The translations under genes were made by a program, and so were the position numbers. The notes below the pieces were generated by a model. That model had not been told where the DNA came from. It searched no databases and saw only the letters and a program-made list of their open reading frames with translations. From a virus: a stretch of 39,780 bases of DNA. Location of the stretch: positions 1-39,780 of IMG/VR virus record IMGVR_UViG_3300022751_000028; one strand, 5' to 3'. Of this stretch, positions 31,211 to 37,427 are shown one piece after another. Every line of letters begins with the position of its first letter. Within the stretch, counting starts at the first letter, position 1.

Positions 31211-31326
31211 CGTGATAATCTCCCTCGGTAAATGCGGCTATGTGCCTCCCAAAAATCTCGGTCTGTACAAGCCTGCTCGTGTTTGTGCTTAGATATGAGG
31301 AGTATTAAGGTGAGAATATAGATCAT
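31207..31326 (-). CDS. Small membrane peptide, 39 aa
   Basis: The 40-codon frame starts and ends with ATGA overlaps. It begins MIYILTLILLISKHKHEQAC (one hydrophobic helix) and continues with a basic tail containing DFWEAHSRIYRGRLSR. A small Rz1-like or membrane-associated peptide is possible; no family was recognised. Confidence 0.6.
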   Translation of the reverse strand: MIYILTLILLISKHKHEQACTDRDFWEAHSRIYRGRLSR

Positions 31327-31625
31327 TTTTTGTCCTTAAAAACCAATCTGCGGAAGTCTTCTAAATGGTATTTTGTAGCGGCTAGTTCATCCTTTTTATC
31401 AGCTAATTGTCTAGGATAAATTCCCTGTTCAAAAGCGCAGTCAGCTATAGCTTGCATAAATTCCTTTGCACCTCTATTTATAGTAGGTTCCATAACAGAA
31501 TAACGATCTACTCTCTCTATCGTAAATGGCTTAAATACACCAACAGTGTCATCATTAAACTCATCTAGTATCAATAAATCATACTCATTTGTATAAATAT
31601 TAAACTGTGACCTTGCCTTAATCAT
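31323..31625 (-). CDS. Conserved-type early phage protein, 100 aa
   Basis: The product reads SQFNIYTNEYDLLILDEFND, then FKPFTIERVDRYSVMEPTIN, EFMQAIADCAFEQGIYP and AATKYHLEDFRRLVF. The ATKYHLEDxRRLVF ending and the KPFTxExV...EPT pattern occur in many phage proteins of unknown function located in recombination modules. It overlaps both neighbours by ATGA. Confidence 0.8.
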   Translation of the reverse strand: MIKARSQFNIYTNEYDLLILDEFNDDTVGVFKPFTIERVDRYSVMEPTINRGAKEFMQAIADCAFEQGIYPRQLADKKDELAATKYHLEDFRRLVFKDKK

Positions 31626-32005
31626 CGTTCTAATCCATAATCTGCCGGATGCGGTAAAGCTATCCCTGCTGTTTGTGCTAATAAAATTGTACGGTCAATC
31701 AACAGGGAATAATCCTTGGTAGATAATTCTTCCGAACTTACATCACGCTCCATCACTTCGCCTTTTCTGGTTGTAAACGTCTTAACTCCGAAAACCTGAC
31801 GCTTAATGATTGTTTTCAGTTCAATCAGTTCGTATCCCGTTTCCTTACACATTACATCTAAACATTTATGCCAGTAAGATCGTTGCTCATTCGTCTTTCC
31901 TCTGCGCTTGATAACAACAAGGTATTGCTCTAACGGTAAATCCAATATGGCGTTTACAGCATTACGGCGTACTTTATCGTTAACAATGGCGAAAGCTGTT
32001 TCCAT
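31622..32005 (-). CDS. NinB-like recombination mediator, 127 aa
   Basis: The motif KRRGKTNEQRSYWHKCLDVM resembles the R-T-x-x-Q-N-x-x-Y-W motif of NinB/Orf proteins, which bind ssDNA and help SSB-coated DNA get loaded with recombinase. The rest (ELIELKTIIKRQVFGVKTFT and LLIDRTILLAQTAGIALPHP) fits its size and fold. It lies next to an SSB-like and an ERF gene. The NinB assignment is probable, not certain. Confidence 0.65.
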   Translation of the reverse strand: METAFAIVNDKVRRNAVNAILDLPLEQYLVVIKRRGKTNEQRSYWHKCLDVMCKETGYELIELKTIIKRQVFGVKTFTTRKGEVMERDVSSEELSTKDYSLLIDRTILLAQTAGIALPHPADYGLER

Positions 32006-32250
32006 TAGAACGGCGCGTCATCGAAGCTTTGAGCATTTGAAGATTTCTCTTTCGGCTCATACATAGAAAGCGTAACAACATCCTTATTATCGGGGTTTAC
32101 TACACCGGCGGGATTGAAAGTACGATCAAGGAGAATATACATTCCGTTTTCCCCCTGCATCACTGTTCCCACGTTCTTGTATCTTCCTTTAGTTTCACCA
32201 TTCTTTTCGTAAGAACCAGTCTTTACCACTAGGTCAAATAGTTTAGCCAT
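32005..32250 (-). CDS. Short SSB-like ssDNA-binding protein, 81 aa
   Basis: The protein starts MAKLFDLVVKTGSYEKNGET then KGRYKNVGTVMQGENGMYIL and LLDRTFNPAGVV, a compact OB-fold-like strand pattern found in short phage SSBs. The C terminus (SFDDAPF) resembles the acidic tip of bacterial SSB (D-D-x-P-F) that recruits partner enzymes. It is much shorter than cellular SSB. It sits between the ERF and NinB-like genes, overlapping both neighbours by one base. Confidence 0.8.
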   Translation of the reverse strand: MAKLFDLVVKTGSYEKNGETKGRYKNVGTVMQGENGMYILLDRTFNPAGVVNPDNKDVVTLSMYEPKEKSSNAQSFDDAPF

Positions 32251-32939
32251 TAAAATGCTCCTGTTTGTTGTTTGAGTTCTGTCTGTACCATTGCGTACTT
32301 CCGGCGTGTTTCGTCTTTCAGTTCTTTCGGTAGCGTGTCTACAAAGCGCTTATTCTTCGTTAACCATTTATCAAGTCCTGATTGATCCATGATAAGGTCA
32401 AGTTCTCCACTCATGCGGTCAGCTTCCTTGGCTGCGTCATATCCGAGGTCTTTAAGGTCTTCCTTAACTCCTGGTTGGTCTTTCAAAGCATTACTTGCTG
32501 CATTTGACCCAGCTTTACCAGACCATTTAGGCAATTCTTTACCTTGACTAGCAGCGTTACCGTCATCATCCTCATCGGCGGCAATGTTAAGCATTGCACA
32601 CAACGCATAACGGCGGGCGTATGTGATGGCTGAACCTTGACCTTGTGGTGTCTGCTTATCTAGTATTAAAGGCATGACTGATCTAATAACTTTTCCAGTA
32701 GTTGCATGCATAATATCAGTTGCAATATATGTGTGCTTATCATCGTAACCAACACATTGAATGATGTATAATCCATATTTAGCCAAGATAGGCGTTACCA
32801 GATTGCGAATCTCCGGCAGCGTGGCGTATTTAGACTTAAAGAACTCGTTCTTTGTGTCCTTAATAGGGTTGGTTAGCTCACTCTGTACGGCAAGCATAGC
32901 TAGTTCTAGTGTAGCCGGGTATTCTGTTTCTTTAGTCAT
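32250..32939 (-). CDS. erf: ERF-family single-strand annealing recombinase
   Basis: The 229-aa product has the ERF hallmarks: ELTNPIKDTKNEFFKSKYAT, LPEIRNLVTPILAKYGLYII, the signature GSAITYARRYAL (102-113), then ADEDDDGNAA. ERF proteins anneal complementary ssDNA and allow genome circularisation or repair. The C-terminal part (about 150-229) is a variable helical region. With the SSB-like, NinB-like and DUF1064 genes it forms a recombination module that would help to circularise a terminally redundant genome. Confidence 0.9.
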   Translation of the reverse strand: MTKETEYPATLELAMLAVQSELTNPIKDTKNEFFKSKYATLPEIRNLVTPILAKYGLYIIQCVGYDDKHTYIATDIMHATTGKVIRSVMPLILDKQTPQGQGSAITYARRYALCAMLNIAADEDDDGNAASQGKELPKWSGKAGSNAASNALKDQPGVKEDLKDLGYDAAKEADRMSGELDLIMDQSGLDKWLTKNKRFVDTLPKELKDETRRKYAMVQTELKQQTGAF

Positions 32940-32941
32940 CT

Positions 32942-33169
32942 TTAAGCATCCTTATCGTTTACGGAAACTAAATCACGCAATCTAGGCGCATCGGCAATAA
33001 GCTTTGCACGCTCTACCAGTTCGGCGAAATCATATCCTGATAGCTTACAAATTACATTACCTTTCCAGTCACCAACGGTTGCCGTGCTTTCGGTCGGCAC
33101 AAGTTTACCGTTTTTATCTTTGGCGTTAGAATTATCAGTCGCCGCATAAGTCCATTTTGTGTATGTCAT
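32942..33169 (-). CDS. Hypothetical protein, 75 aa
   Basis: The product MTYTKWTYAATDNSNAKDKN, GKLVPTESTATVGDWKGNVI, then SGYDFAELVERAKLIADAPR. The Ala-rich C-terminal helix with (A/D)AP(R/E)(L)RD resembles the common phage ending LIAxAPxxxDxL. It precedes the ERF gene by two bases. No function is known. Confidence 0.7.
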   Translation of the reverse strand: MTYTKWTYAATDNSNAKDKNGKLVPTESTATVGDWKGNVICKLSGYDFAELVERAKLIADAPRLRDLVSVNDKDA

Positions 33170-33170
33170 T

Positions 33171-33422
33171 CTAGTTCTCTTTATCGTTTACGGGTGGGTT
33201 AGGTAAGGGCATCCAGTGGGTGAACTTATCACTTTGGTCTGGTTCTCCGCCATATCCTCCAGAAGAATAGGACATGAATTTAAAACCAAGATTTTTTGTT
33301 CCATATATTCTAGTTTGTAGCTTAGTGTACTCGTCGCAATATTTACCAATTACTATATCTTCAATGTAATAATACAAAAGAATTTCTTTAGTTTTGTCTA
33401 CTGTTTCTATCGGTTGCCACAT
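33171..33422 (-). CDS. DUF551-like protein, 83 aa; first gene of the leftward operon
   Basis: The start at 33422 with GAGGGAAT upstream is preferred because the longer frame (33527) would run through the tRNA-like element. The product begins MWQPIETVDKTKEILLYYYI and ends KFTHWMPLPNPPVNDKEN, matching the W-x-P-I...V/FTHWMPLP-x-PP pattern of DUF551 proteins. These are small early phage proteins of unknown role. Confidence 0.75.
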   Translation of the reverse strand: MWQPIETVDKTKEILLYYYIEDIVIGKYCDEYTKLQTRIYGTKNLGFKFMSYSSGGYGGEPDQSDKFTHWMPLPNPPVNDKEN

Positions 33423-33472
33423 TTTCATTCCCTCTGTTAATTCAAGTATCAAGGGGTCAGTTTCCTGACTAT

Positions 33473-33542
33473 CTCCCATGGTGGGATTCGAACCCACGTC
33501 CTCCGCTTGCGGCGGCGATCTCCCCAACTGATCTACACGAGA
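33473..33542 (-). ncRNA. tRNA-like element with shortened anticodon arm in the early leader
   Basis: On the minus strand, 70 nt fold like a tRNA: acceptor TCTCGTG/CATGGGA (two G-U pairs), TA at 8-9, D arm GATC-AGTTGGGGA-GATC, and a canonical T arm GTGGG-TTCGAAT-CCCAC. The segment between D and T arms is 19 nt instead of about 23. It forms either CCGC-CGCAA-GCGG or a weak 7-nt loop CCGCAAG (nominal GCA) without U33. No CCA follows. A hairpin GTCAG-GAAA-CTGAC (33469-33456) comes right after. It should be transcribed from the promoter at 33613-33641. It is either a pseudo-tRNA or a processing/regulatory mimic. Confidence 0.7.
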
Positions 33543-33612
33543 GCTATATTCTGCTTTCCTTGCGAGTCCACATATTTACCGTGTTCTAATCCACAGCGCC
33601 CTTGATAACACT

Positions 33613-33641
33613 AATATATCCCTTGTAATCCCGCGTGTCAA
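33613..33641 (-). promoter_or_regulatory. Leftward early promoter
   Basis: On the minus strand: TTGACA (33641-33636), 17-nt spacer, TATATT (33618-33613). Transcription would start near 33606 and give a leader of about 185 nt that holds the tRNA-like element. The bases before the -35 (GTTG) match those of the internal promoter at 29774. Confidence 0.8.
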
Positions 33642-33650
33642 CAACTTTTT

Positions 33651-33661
33651 GTATGTCATAC
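33651..33661. promoter_or_regulatory. Palindrome between the divergent promoters (possible operator)
   Basis: GTATGTCATAC is a perfect inverted repeat with one central base, located between the two -35 elements (33641 and 33676). A repressor bound here could reach both promoters. The Cro/C1-type protein at 37203 or an RHH protein are candidates. The palindrome is short and could be chance. Confidence 0.4.
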
Positions 33662-33675
33662 GTAATATTTTTATC

Positions 33676-33703
33676 TTGACTTAGAAAACAGCCCGTGTAT
33701 TAT
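33676..33703 (+). promoter_or_regulatory. Rightward early promoter
   Basis: TTGACT (33676-33681), 16-nt spacer, TATTAT (33698-33703). Transcription would start near 33710. The leader contains the hairpin AGAGC-GGTATT-GCTCT (about 33714-33729) before the GAGGAGC binding site of the gene at 33771. Confidence 0.75.
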
Positions 33704-33770
33704 AGAGATGTCAGAGCGGTATTGCTCTATCGTTCTGACTTTCTTAACAAGAGCACATGAGGAGCAATTC

Positions 33771-34307
33771 ATGAAGATTACAAGTTATAAGTTTAAAGAA
33801 GTGCCAAGCTATCGAACCGCATCAAAACCATGTTCTGAATGTGGTAAAAGATTTACAAAAACATTTAAGTCATCTCAAACCGTTAACCCTTGGAATAATA
33901 AATCCTATTCAGAGATTCACCAAGAAAATGAGATTAGCAATAAAGAAAAGGAGCAGAAATGGGTTTGTATAGAAGAGAAATGCTCAAAATGTATTAAAGA
34001 TGGAATTAAGGATATTAAAGTTTATTATATATCTAATGAAGACTGGAAAGAACTATCGGATTTAAAGGATTCATACTTGGATGCTCTTAGGTATACAAAA
34101 TCAGTAGAGAAGCACATAAATGAATTATTCAAGGGAAAGGCCATAAGACTAAAAGATAGTCGAGATGCTATTATTAATGATGTTAGCTTTTGGGAATATC
34201 CTAATAAGATTCAATTGGGATATAATGTAGTTAGAAAAGATAAAAAAGGGTTACTAGAAAAAGACGAATACGATAGATTCTCTGTTCCTGAGGTAGAAAA
34301 TGTATAG
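33771..34307 (+). CDS. Zinc-ribbon hypothetical protein, 178 aa
   Basis: The start is ATG 33771 behind GAGGAGC; an upstream in-frame ATG at 33708 would be at the transcription start. Two Cys pairs (KPCSECGKRF at about 21-24 and EKCSKCIKDG about 50 residues later) suggest a split zinc ribbon. The rest is Lys-rich and helical (SDLKDSYLDALRYTKSVEKH). First gene of the rightward early operon, so a host-takeover or transcription function is plausible. AT-rich codon use differs from the late genes. Confidence 0.75.
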   Translation: MKITSYKFKEVPSYRTASKPCSECGKRFTKTFKSSQTVNPWNNKSYSEIHQENEISNKEKEQKWVCIEEKCSKCIKDGIKDIKVYYISNEDWKELSDLKDSYLDALRYTKSVEKHINELFKGKAIRLKDSRDAIINDVSFWEYPNKIQLGYNVVRKDKKGLLEKDEYDRFSVPEVENV

Positions 34308-34389
34308 CTCCAACTTTGAAGAAGCATGGCGCTTATACCCCCGTAAGATCGGAAAAGCGCTATTGACTACAAAACAAGATTCGGTATAA
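34300..34389 (+). pseudogene. 29-aa relic of a replication-protein segment, overlapping a promoter
   Basis: The 30-codon frame begins with ATG 34300 (AGGT binding site, 8-base overlap with the previous gene). It encodes MYSSNFEEAWRLYPRKIGKA and nine more residues, then stops at TAA 34387-34389. The phrase F-E-E-A-W-R-L-Y-P-R-K-x-G-K-A is a familiar segment of phage replication initiators of the DUF1376/O-type class. Here it is cut off. Its last codons form the -35 to -10 of the next promoter, so the remnant appears to have been recruited as regulatory DNA. Confidence 0.55.
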
Positions 34390-34398
34390 TAGCCGAAT
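34363..34398 (+). promoter_or_regulatory. Promoter with inverted repeat around the -10
   Basis: TTGACT (34363-34368), 16-nt spacer, perfect TATAAT (34385-34390). ATTCGG (34379-34384) and CCGAAT (34393-34398) form a 6-bp inverted repeat that brackets the -10. A repressor dimer bound here would block melting. The promoter feeds the replication gene at 34500. Confidence 0.75.
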
Positions 34399-34411
34399 AG
34401 CGGTGCCCGTA

Positions 34412-34474
34412 AGACAGGCTTTACCAATTCCTCACACGGTTGGACGCTCTACTATTAATATCTGTCTAGTGTGA
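34412..34474 (+). ncRNA. Leader RNA pseudoknot before the replication gene
   Basis: Helix A is AGACAGG (34412-34418) with TCTGTCT (34461-34467; one G-U). Inside it, CCAA (34424-34427)/TTGG (34440-34443) closes a loop that contains TCACAC (34432-34437). This loop pairs with GTGTGA (34469-34474), one base after helix A ends. The crossing gives a loop-tail pseudoknot in the roughly 103-nt leader between the promoter and ATG 34500. It could control translation or act in replication. Confidence 0.55.
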
Positions 34475-34499
34475 TTTAAAGAAAGTGTTGAGAAAAATA

Positions 34500-35375
34500 A
34501 TGGATTGGTTCCCTTGGTATCCTGAGCGATACAAACAGAAGACGTTACATCTTACTGCTGAGCAGGATGGCATATATCGCCGCCTGATAGATCATTACAT
34601 GGAAACGCGTCAACCGCTTCCTGATAGTGATTTTGCCCTTGCTCGTATTGCACAAGTAGATCAGTCTTGCTTCAAGCAAGCTTCAAGCATCGTTAGAGCA
34701 TTCTTCAAGGTAGGAAAAGACGGTTTTCTACATCTAGAAACCTGTGATAATGAGCTTGATAAACAAGATAAACAATCAAAATTCTATTCAGATCGTGCGA
34801 AACGAGGCGCGAAAGCACGTCATAGTAAAGATATAGAAAACATAGATTTACCTGCTTCAAGCAAACAACAAGCAATGCTTCAGCCTGCTACAATAACAAA
34901 AACAGTAACAATAACAAAAGTATCTAAAGATACTAATATAATACCGGATGATGTTTCAGAACAGGTTTGGAGTGATTTCAAGACCCACCGCAAAGCCAAG
35001 AAAGCTACTATTACGAAAACAGCTATCGATGGCATTCGCAGGGAGGCAACCAAGGCTGAAATAACATTAGAACAAGCAATCGTAATTATGGTCAACCGGG
35101 GCTGGACAGGCTTCAAAGCAGAATGGATGAACAATGGAACAGGTAAATCACAAACTTCAGGAACTATTAGCGCAATTGGAAGCTCTTCCGGAGAACAGAA
35201 CGGAAACGGCTATAGCGGTCGTAAGTCACAAACAGAGCTTGCCGCAGAGATCACAGAACGAATCAAACGCGAAAGACTTGAAAACTGGGAGCGCAATACG
35301 GGAAAACCCTTACCACCAGAACCAACTATCGGAATTGCTCAAGCAGACATACACGATGTTAAAAAAATACGGTGA
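34500..35375 (+). CDS. DUF1376-family replication initiation-type protein
   Basis: The start at ATG 34500 gives the usual N terminus; an in-frame GTG at 34485 is an alternative. The N-terminal domain has MDWFPWYPERYKQKTLHLTA and EQDGIYRRLIDHYMETRQPL, a classic DUF1376 (YdaU-like) signature. A basic linker (RAKRGAKARHSK) leads to a C-terminal domain with VWSDFKTHRKAKKATITKTA, IVIMVNRGWTGFKAEWMNN, as in replication initiators that act with a helicase loader. The last 242 bases are shared with the next gene in another frame. Confidence 0.85.
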   Translation: MDWFPWYPERYKQKTLHLTAEQDGIYRRLIDHYMETRQPLPDSDFALARIAQVDQSCFKQASSIVRAFFKVGKDGFLHLETCDNELDKQDKQSKFYSDRAKRGAKARHSKDIENIDLPASSKQQAMLQPATITKTVTITKVSKDTNIIPDDVSEQVWSDFKTHRKAKKATITKTAIDGIRREATKAEITLEQAIVIMVNRGWTGFKAEWMNNGTGKSQTSGTISAIGSSSGEQNGNGYSGRKSQTELAAEITERIKRERLENWERNTGKPLPPEPTIGIAQADIHDVKKIR

Positions 35376-35661
35376 GGCCGCAGACGTGACAGCTATGCGG
35401 GAAGAAGGTTTTCAGTGGATGTTAGGGGATTATACGATTGAGGCTATTACAGACGCGTTTAAACAGTATTTGAAGGTAGGTAAAGAGATACCAACCCCGG
35501 CTGATATTATCGAGATACTTGACCCATCTGTGAAACCTTTGTGCCCTCGTATGTATCAAACGCTGGTCAACAGGTCAAAGAAGGGGAGATTTGAGATTAC
35601 ACGGGATGAGTGGAGATATATCGAGCAGTACGAAGAACAACAGTTGAGACGATTGAAATGA
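35134..35661 (+). CDS. Probable replication accessory protein (helicase-loader-like), overlaps its neighbour
   Basis: The 175-aa frame starts at ATG 35134 (GGATGAACA upstream) inside the DUF1376 gene. The overlap part begins with a good helix (NHKLQELLAQLEALPENRTE). The part beyond the overlap reads KKYGEAADVTAMREEGFQWM, LGDYTIEAITDAFKQYLKVG, KEIPTPADIIEILDPSVKPL, similar in style to phage helicase loaders or primosomal partners. An alternative start at ATG 35356 would reduce the overlap to 20 bases. It ends by ATGA overlap with the HNH gene. Confidence 0.65.
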   Translation: MEQVNHKLQELLAQLEALPENRTETAIAVVSHKQSLPQRSQNESNAKDLKTGSAIRENPYHQNQLSELLKQTYTMLKKYGEAADVTAMREEGFQWMLGDYTIEAITDAFKQYLKVGKEIPTPADIIEILDPSVKPLCPRMYQTLVNRSKKGRFEITRDEWRYIEQYEEQQLRRLK

Positions 35662-36098
35662 TAATTAACCCGTGGCTCGAAGCACAGAAAGAAGCTAGAC
35701 GCAAGAAAGCGGCGAAGGCTTGGCGTAAGAAAAAGGGATTGATTAAGTCTACCGAAAACAAAAAATCTAACAAGCAGAAGAAACCAAAAAATGTCAAAGC
35801 AAACGAATTTTACAAATCTTGGGAATGGAAACGTCTCCGGTATGAGGTTCTCAGAGAACGAGGCGCTAGGTGTGAGTGCTGTGGTATCACGGCTATGGAC
35901 CATCCATTGGGATACGTTGTTGTGGATCATATTAAACCCGCAAGCATTTTTCCCGCCCTTAGAATGGAAAGAACAAATCTGCAAATCCTATGCAACGACT
36001 GTAACATGGGAAAATCAAAGAATTATCACGATGACTGGCGTCCTGAAACCGCGACACCGGATAAACACGATAATATCCGCGATTGGCTAGATAAATAG
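35658..36098 (+). CDS. HNH endonuclease, 146 aa
   Basis: ATG 35658 forms an ATGA overlap with the previous stop. Residues 10-50 are extremely basic (KEARRKKAAKAWRKKKGLIK). The HNH domain has FYKSWEWKRLRYEVLRERGA, CECC (72-75), VVDHIKPASIFPALRME (His91), and NLQILCNDCNMGKS (Cys112, Cys115, Asn116). The Cys pairs bind structural zinc. Stand-alone HNH enzymes in phages serve in DNA processing or as mobile nickases. Its place in the replication operon with ATGA coupling favours a phage function. Confidence 0.85.
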   Translation: MIINPWLEAQKEARRKKAAKAWRKKKGLIKSTENKKSNKQKKPKNVKANEFYKSWEWKRLRYEVLRERGARCECCGITAMDHPLGYVVVDHIKPASIFPALRMERTNLQILCNDCNMGKSKNYHDDWRPETATPDKHDNIRDWLDK

Positions 36099-36156
36099 GT
36101 GTAACTAAGTAATTGAAGTAATTAACTAACCATAACAACCAACAGAGGCAGAGACG

Positions 36157-36516
36157 ATGATAGAGTACCAAAAAATTATATCTGACGGCTTCATGAGGGG
36201 CTGGTACGTTAAAACAAGGTTTGGAAAGATTGTATGTCGAACAAAGAAGCAGGCAAAAGAAATGTTATATCTATACGAATCATTACAAACAGCTGATAGT
36301 ATGAAAGATTTACAGGAGAAGTTTAATCCACCAAAAGTTTTCCCAATAGGTATATGTGGTTGTCAATCACTTTCATTCACACTGAAATATCGAAGACAGA
36401 ATACGCAATACGTTGATGATAGATCGAATTGGGTTAAAAGCTGTAAGCCTTGTTTTGAAGAGATAGAACAATACAACCAAGAAAGATGGGATGAATACTA
36501 TGCTAGTAGATATTAA
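36157..36516 (+). CDS. Hypothetical Cys-containing protein, 119 aa
   Basis: The product has KIISDGFMRGWYVKTRFGKI and LYLYESLQTADSMKDLQEKF, then ICGCQSLSFTLKYRRQNTQY and WVKSCKPCFEEIEQYNQERW. The C-G-C and C-K-P-C pairs may form a zinc site. It begins after a 58-base gap with CAGAGGCAGAG upstream. No family was recognised. Confidence 0.7.
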   Translation: MIEYQKIISDGFMRGWYVKTRFGKIVCRTKKQAKEMLYLYESLQTADSMKDLQEKFNPPKVFPIGICGCQSLSFTLKYRRQNTQYVDDRSNWVKSCKPCFEEIEQYNQERWDEYYASRY

Positions 36517-36595
36517 AAAATGTGATTTCCCAGAAACTGAATGGTGCGTTTGTAAATCATGTAAATGGTGGACTACGTGGACTTATTATCGTTAA
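36500..36595 (+). CDS. Tiny Cys/Trp-rich peptide, 31 aa
   Basis: Thirty-two codons start 17 bases before the end of the previous gene with GGGATG upstream. The peptide MLVDIKKCDFPETEWCVCKS then CKWWTTWTYYR has four Cys (8, 16, 18, 21) and four Trp. A zinc-binding miniprotein is possible. Its overlap and composition suggest a real gene, but it is short. Confidence 0.45.
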   Translation: MLVDIKKCDFPETEWCVCKSCKWWTTWTYYR

Positions 36596-36669
36596 CCCCA
36601 GACAAACAGTAAGTATTTAATAACCAACAACAGAGAGAATATAAGCAATAAAATTACCTGAAATAGTTG

Positions 36670-36698
36670 TTGACTAAGTTCGTAATATCGAACATACT
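36670..36698 (+). promoter_or_regulatory. Promoter with inverted-repeat operator in the spacer
   Basis: TTGACT (36670-36675), 17-nt spacer, CATACT (36693-36698). The spacer holds the inverted repeat GTTCG (36678-36682)/CGAAC (36689-36693) with six bases between. The bases before the -35 (AGTTG) match the early promoters. It would drive the block of small genes from 36731 to the homing endonuclease. The rest of the 36596-36730 gap shows nothing else. Confidence 0.6.
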
Positions 36699-36730
36699 TA
36701 AGTTGTCAAGACAAACAACGGAGAGATAAA

Positions 36731-36928
36731 ATGTTTATTCAAGAAACTGAATTTTACACGCCAGACCAAAATACTGAATTATTATCAAACAAGAATGGTT
36801 TGGTTTATTACTACCACAACTTGTCAAAAGTTGTGACGGTGTGCGATGAAGAAGAAAACGCAATTATTACTCAAAAAGGTTTTTGCTCTAAAAAACAATT
36901 CGCTGTTGACTGGGTAGAGGCGCAATAA
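36731..36928 (+). CDS. Hypothetical protein, 65 aa
   Basis: Starts after ACGGAGAGATAAA. The product has TPDQNTELLSNKNGLVYYYH and NLSKVVTVCDEEENAIITQK, then a helix (FCSKKQFAVDWVEAQ). The layout is two strands plus a helix. Its stop overlaps the next start by one base (TAATG). No family was recognised. Confidence 0.7.
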   Translation: MFIQETEFYTPDQNTELLSNKNGLVYYYHNLSKVVTVCDEEENAIITQKGFCSKKQFAVDWVEAQ

Positions 36929-37206
36929 TGAGCATAGAACGCTGCACACAATGCGAAAAATCAGTTGATATGGATTGGAATGCCGGGGAGTATCTCAATG
37001 ATAAGTTTTATTGTGAGGGATGTATTGATGTAAGGCAGTGTCCTAATTGCAATATTATAGATAATCTTTCTGTATACAAATACGATCATGGTGGAAAACA
37101 CGTAGAATGTAATAATTGTTTCTATCTTGGACCTTGTGCTTCAACGGTAAAAGACGCAATTAAAGAACATAATGCCCTAGTTAAAGCGAAATCGGTTAAA
37201 ATATGA
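36928..37206 (+). CDS. Double zinc-finger protein with Lar-like C terminus, 92 aa
   Basis: An N-terminal finger (RCTQCEKSVD ... FYCEGCIDV) is followed by a second module (QCPNCNIIDN ... HVECNNCFYLGPCASTVKDA then IKEHNALV). The second matches the Lar/zinc-ribbon pattern CPxC...VxCxxCxxxGPxxxTxxxAIxxWN, found in restriction-alleviation protein Lar and related phage proteins. An anti-restriction role is possible but not shown. It ends by ATGA overlap with a regulator gene. Confidence 0.75.
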   Translation: MSIERCTQCEKSVDMDWNAGEYLNDKFYCEGCIDVRQCPNCNIIDNLSVYKYDHGGKHVECNNCFYLGPCASTVKDAIKEHNALVKAKSVKI

Positions 37207-37397
37207 CCCTATCAGCCAATATATCCAAAATACGCCATGCCAAGGGCCTTACTCTGCAACAGGTAGCTGAAGGTATAGGATCATCCAAAAGCTACGTCTG
37301 GGAGTTGGAAAACGGCGTTACGGACAACCCTGGGATCAAGACGGTTCTTGCGCTGGCAAAGTTTTACAATGTTTCTGTTAATAAGTTAACAAAGTAA
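37203..37397 (+). CDS. Cro/C1-type (XRE) helix-turn-helix regulator, 64 aa
   Basis: The whole protein is one HTH_3-type domain: LSANISKIRHAKGLTLQQVA, EGIGSSKSYVWELENGVTDN, PGIKTVLALAKFYNVSVNKL. The recognition helix is around SSKSYVWELENG. It has no dimerisation or cleavage domain, so it resembles Cro or restriction-controller proteins. It may act at one of the palindromic operators noted in this genome. Starts by ATGA overlap. No integrase is present, so it is not in itself evidence of lysogeny. Confidence 0.9.
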   Translation: MTLSANISKIRHAKGLTLQQVAEGIGSSKSYVWELENGVTDNPGIKTVLALAKFYNVSVNKLTK

Positions 37398-37427
37398 CCC
37401 AACAAGATCAAACCAACGGAGATTAAG

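Noticed and set aside
33171-33527. Long version of the DUF551-like protein starting at 33527
   Set aside because: The extra N terminus is the antisense-free translation of the tRNA-like element, and a good ribosome binding site lies before 33422.
33473-33542. attP site in a tRNA 3' end
   Set aside because: No integrase or excisionase gene is present anywhere in the window.
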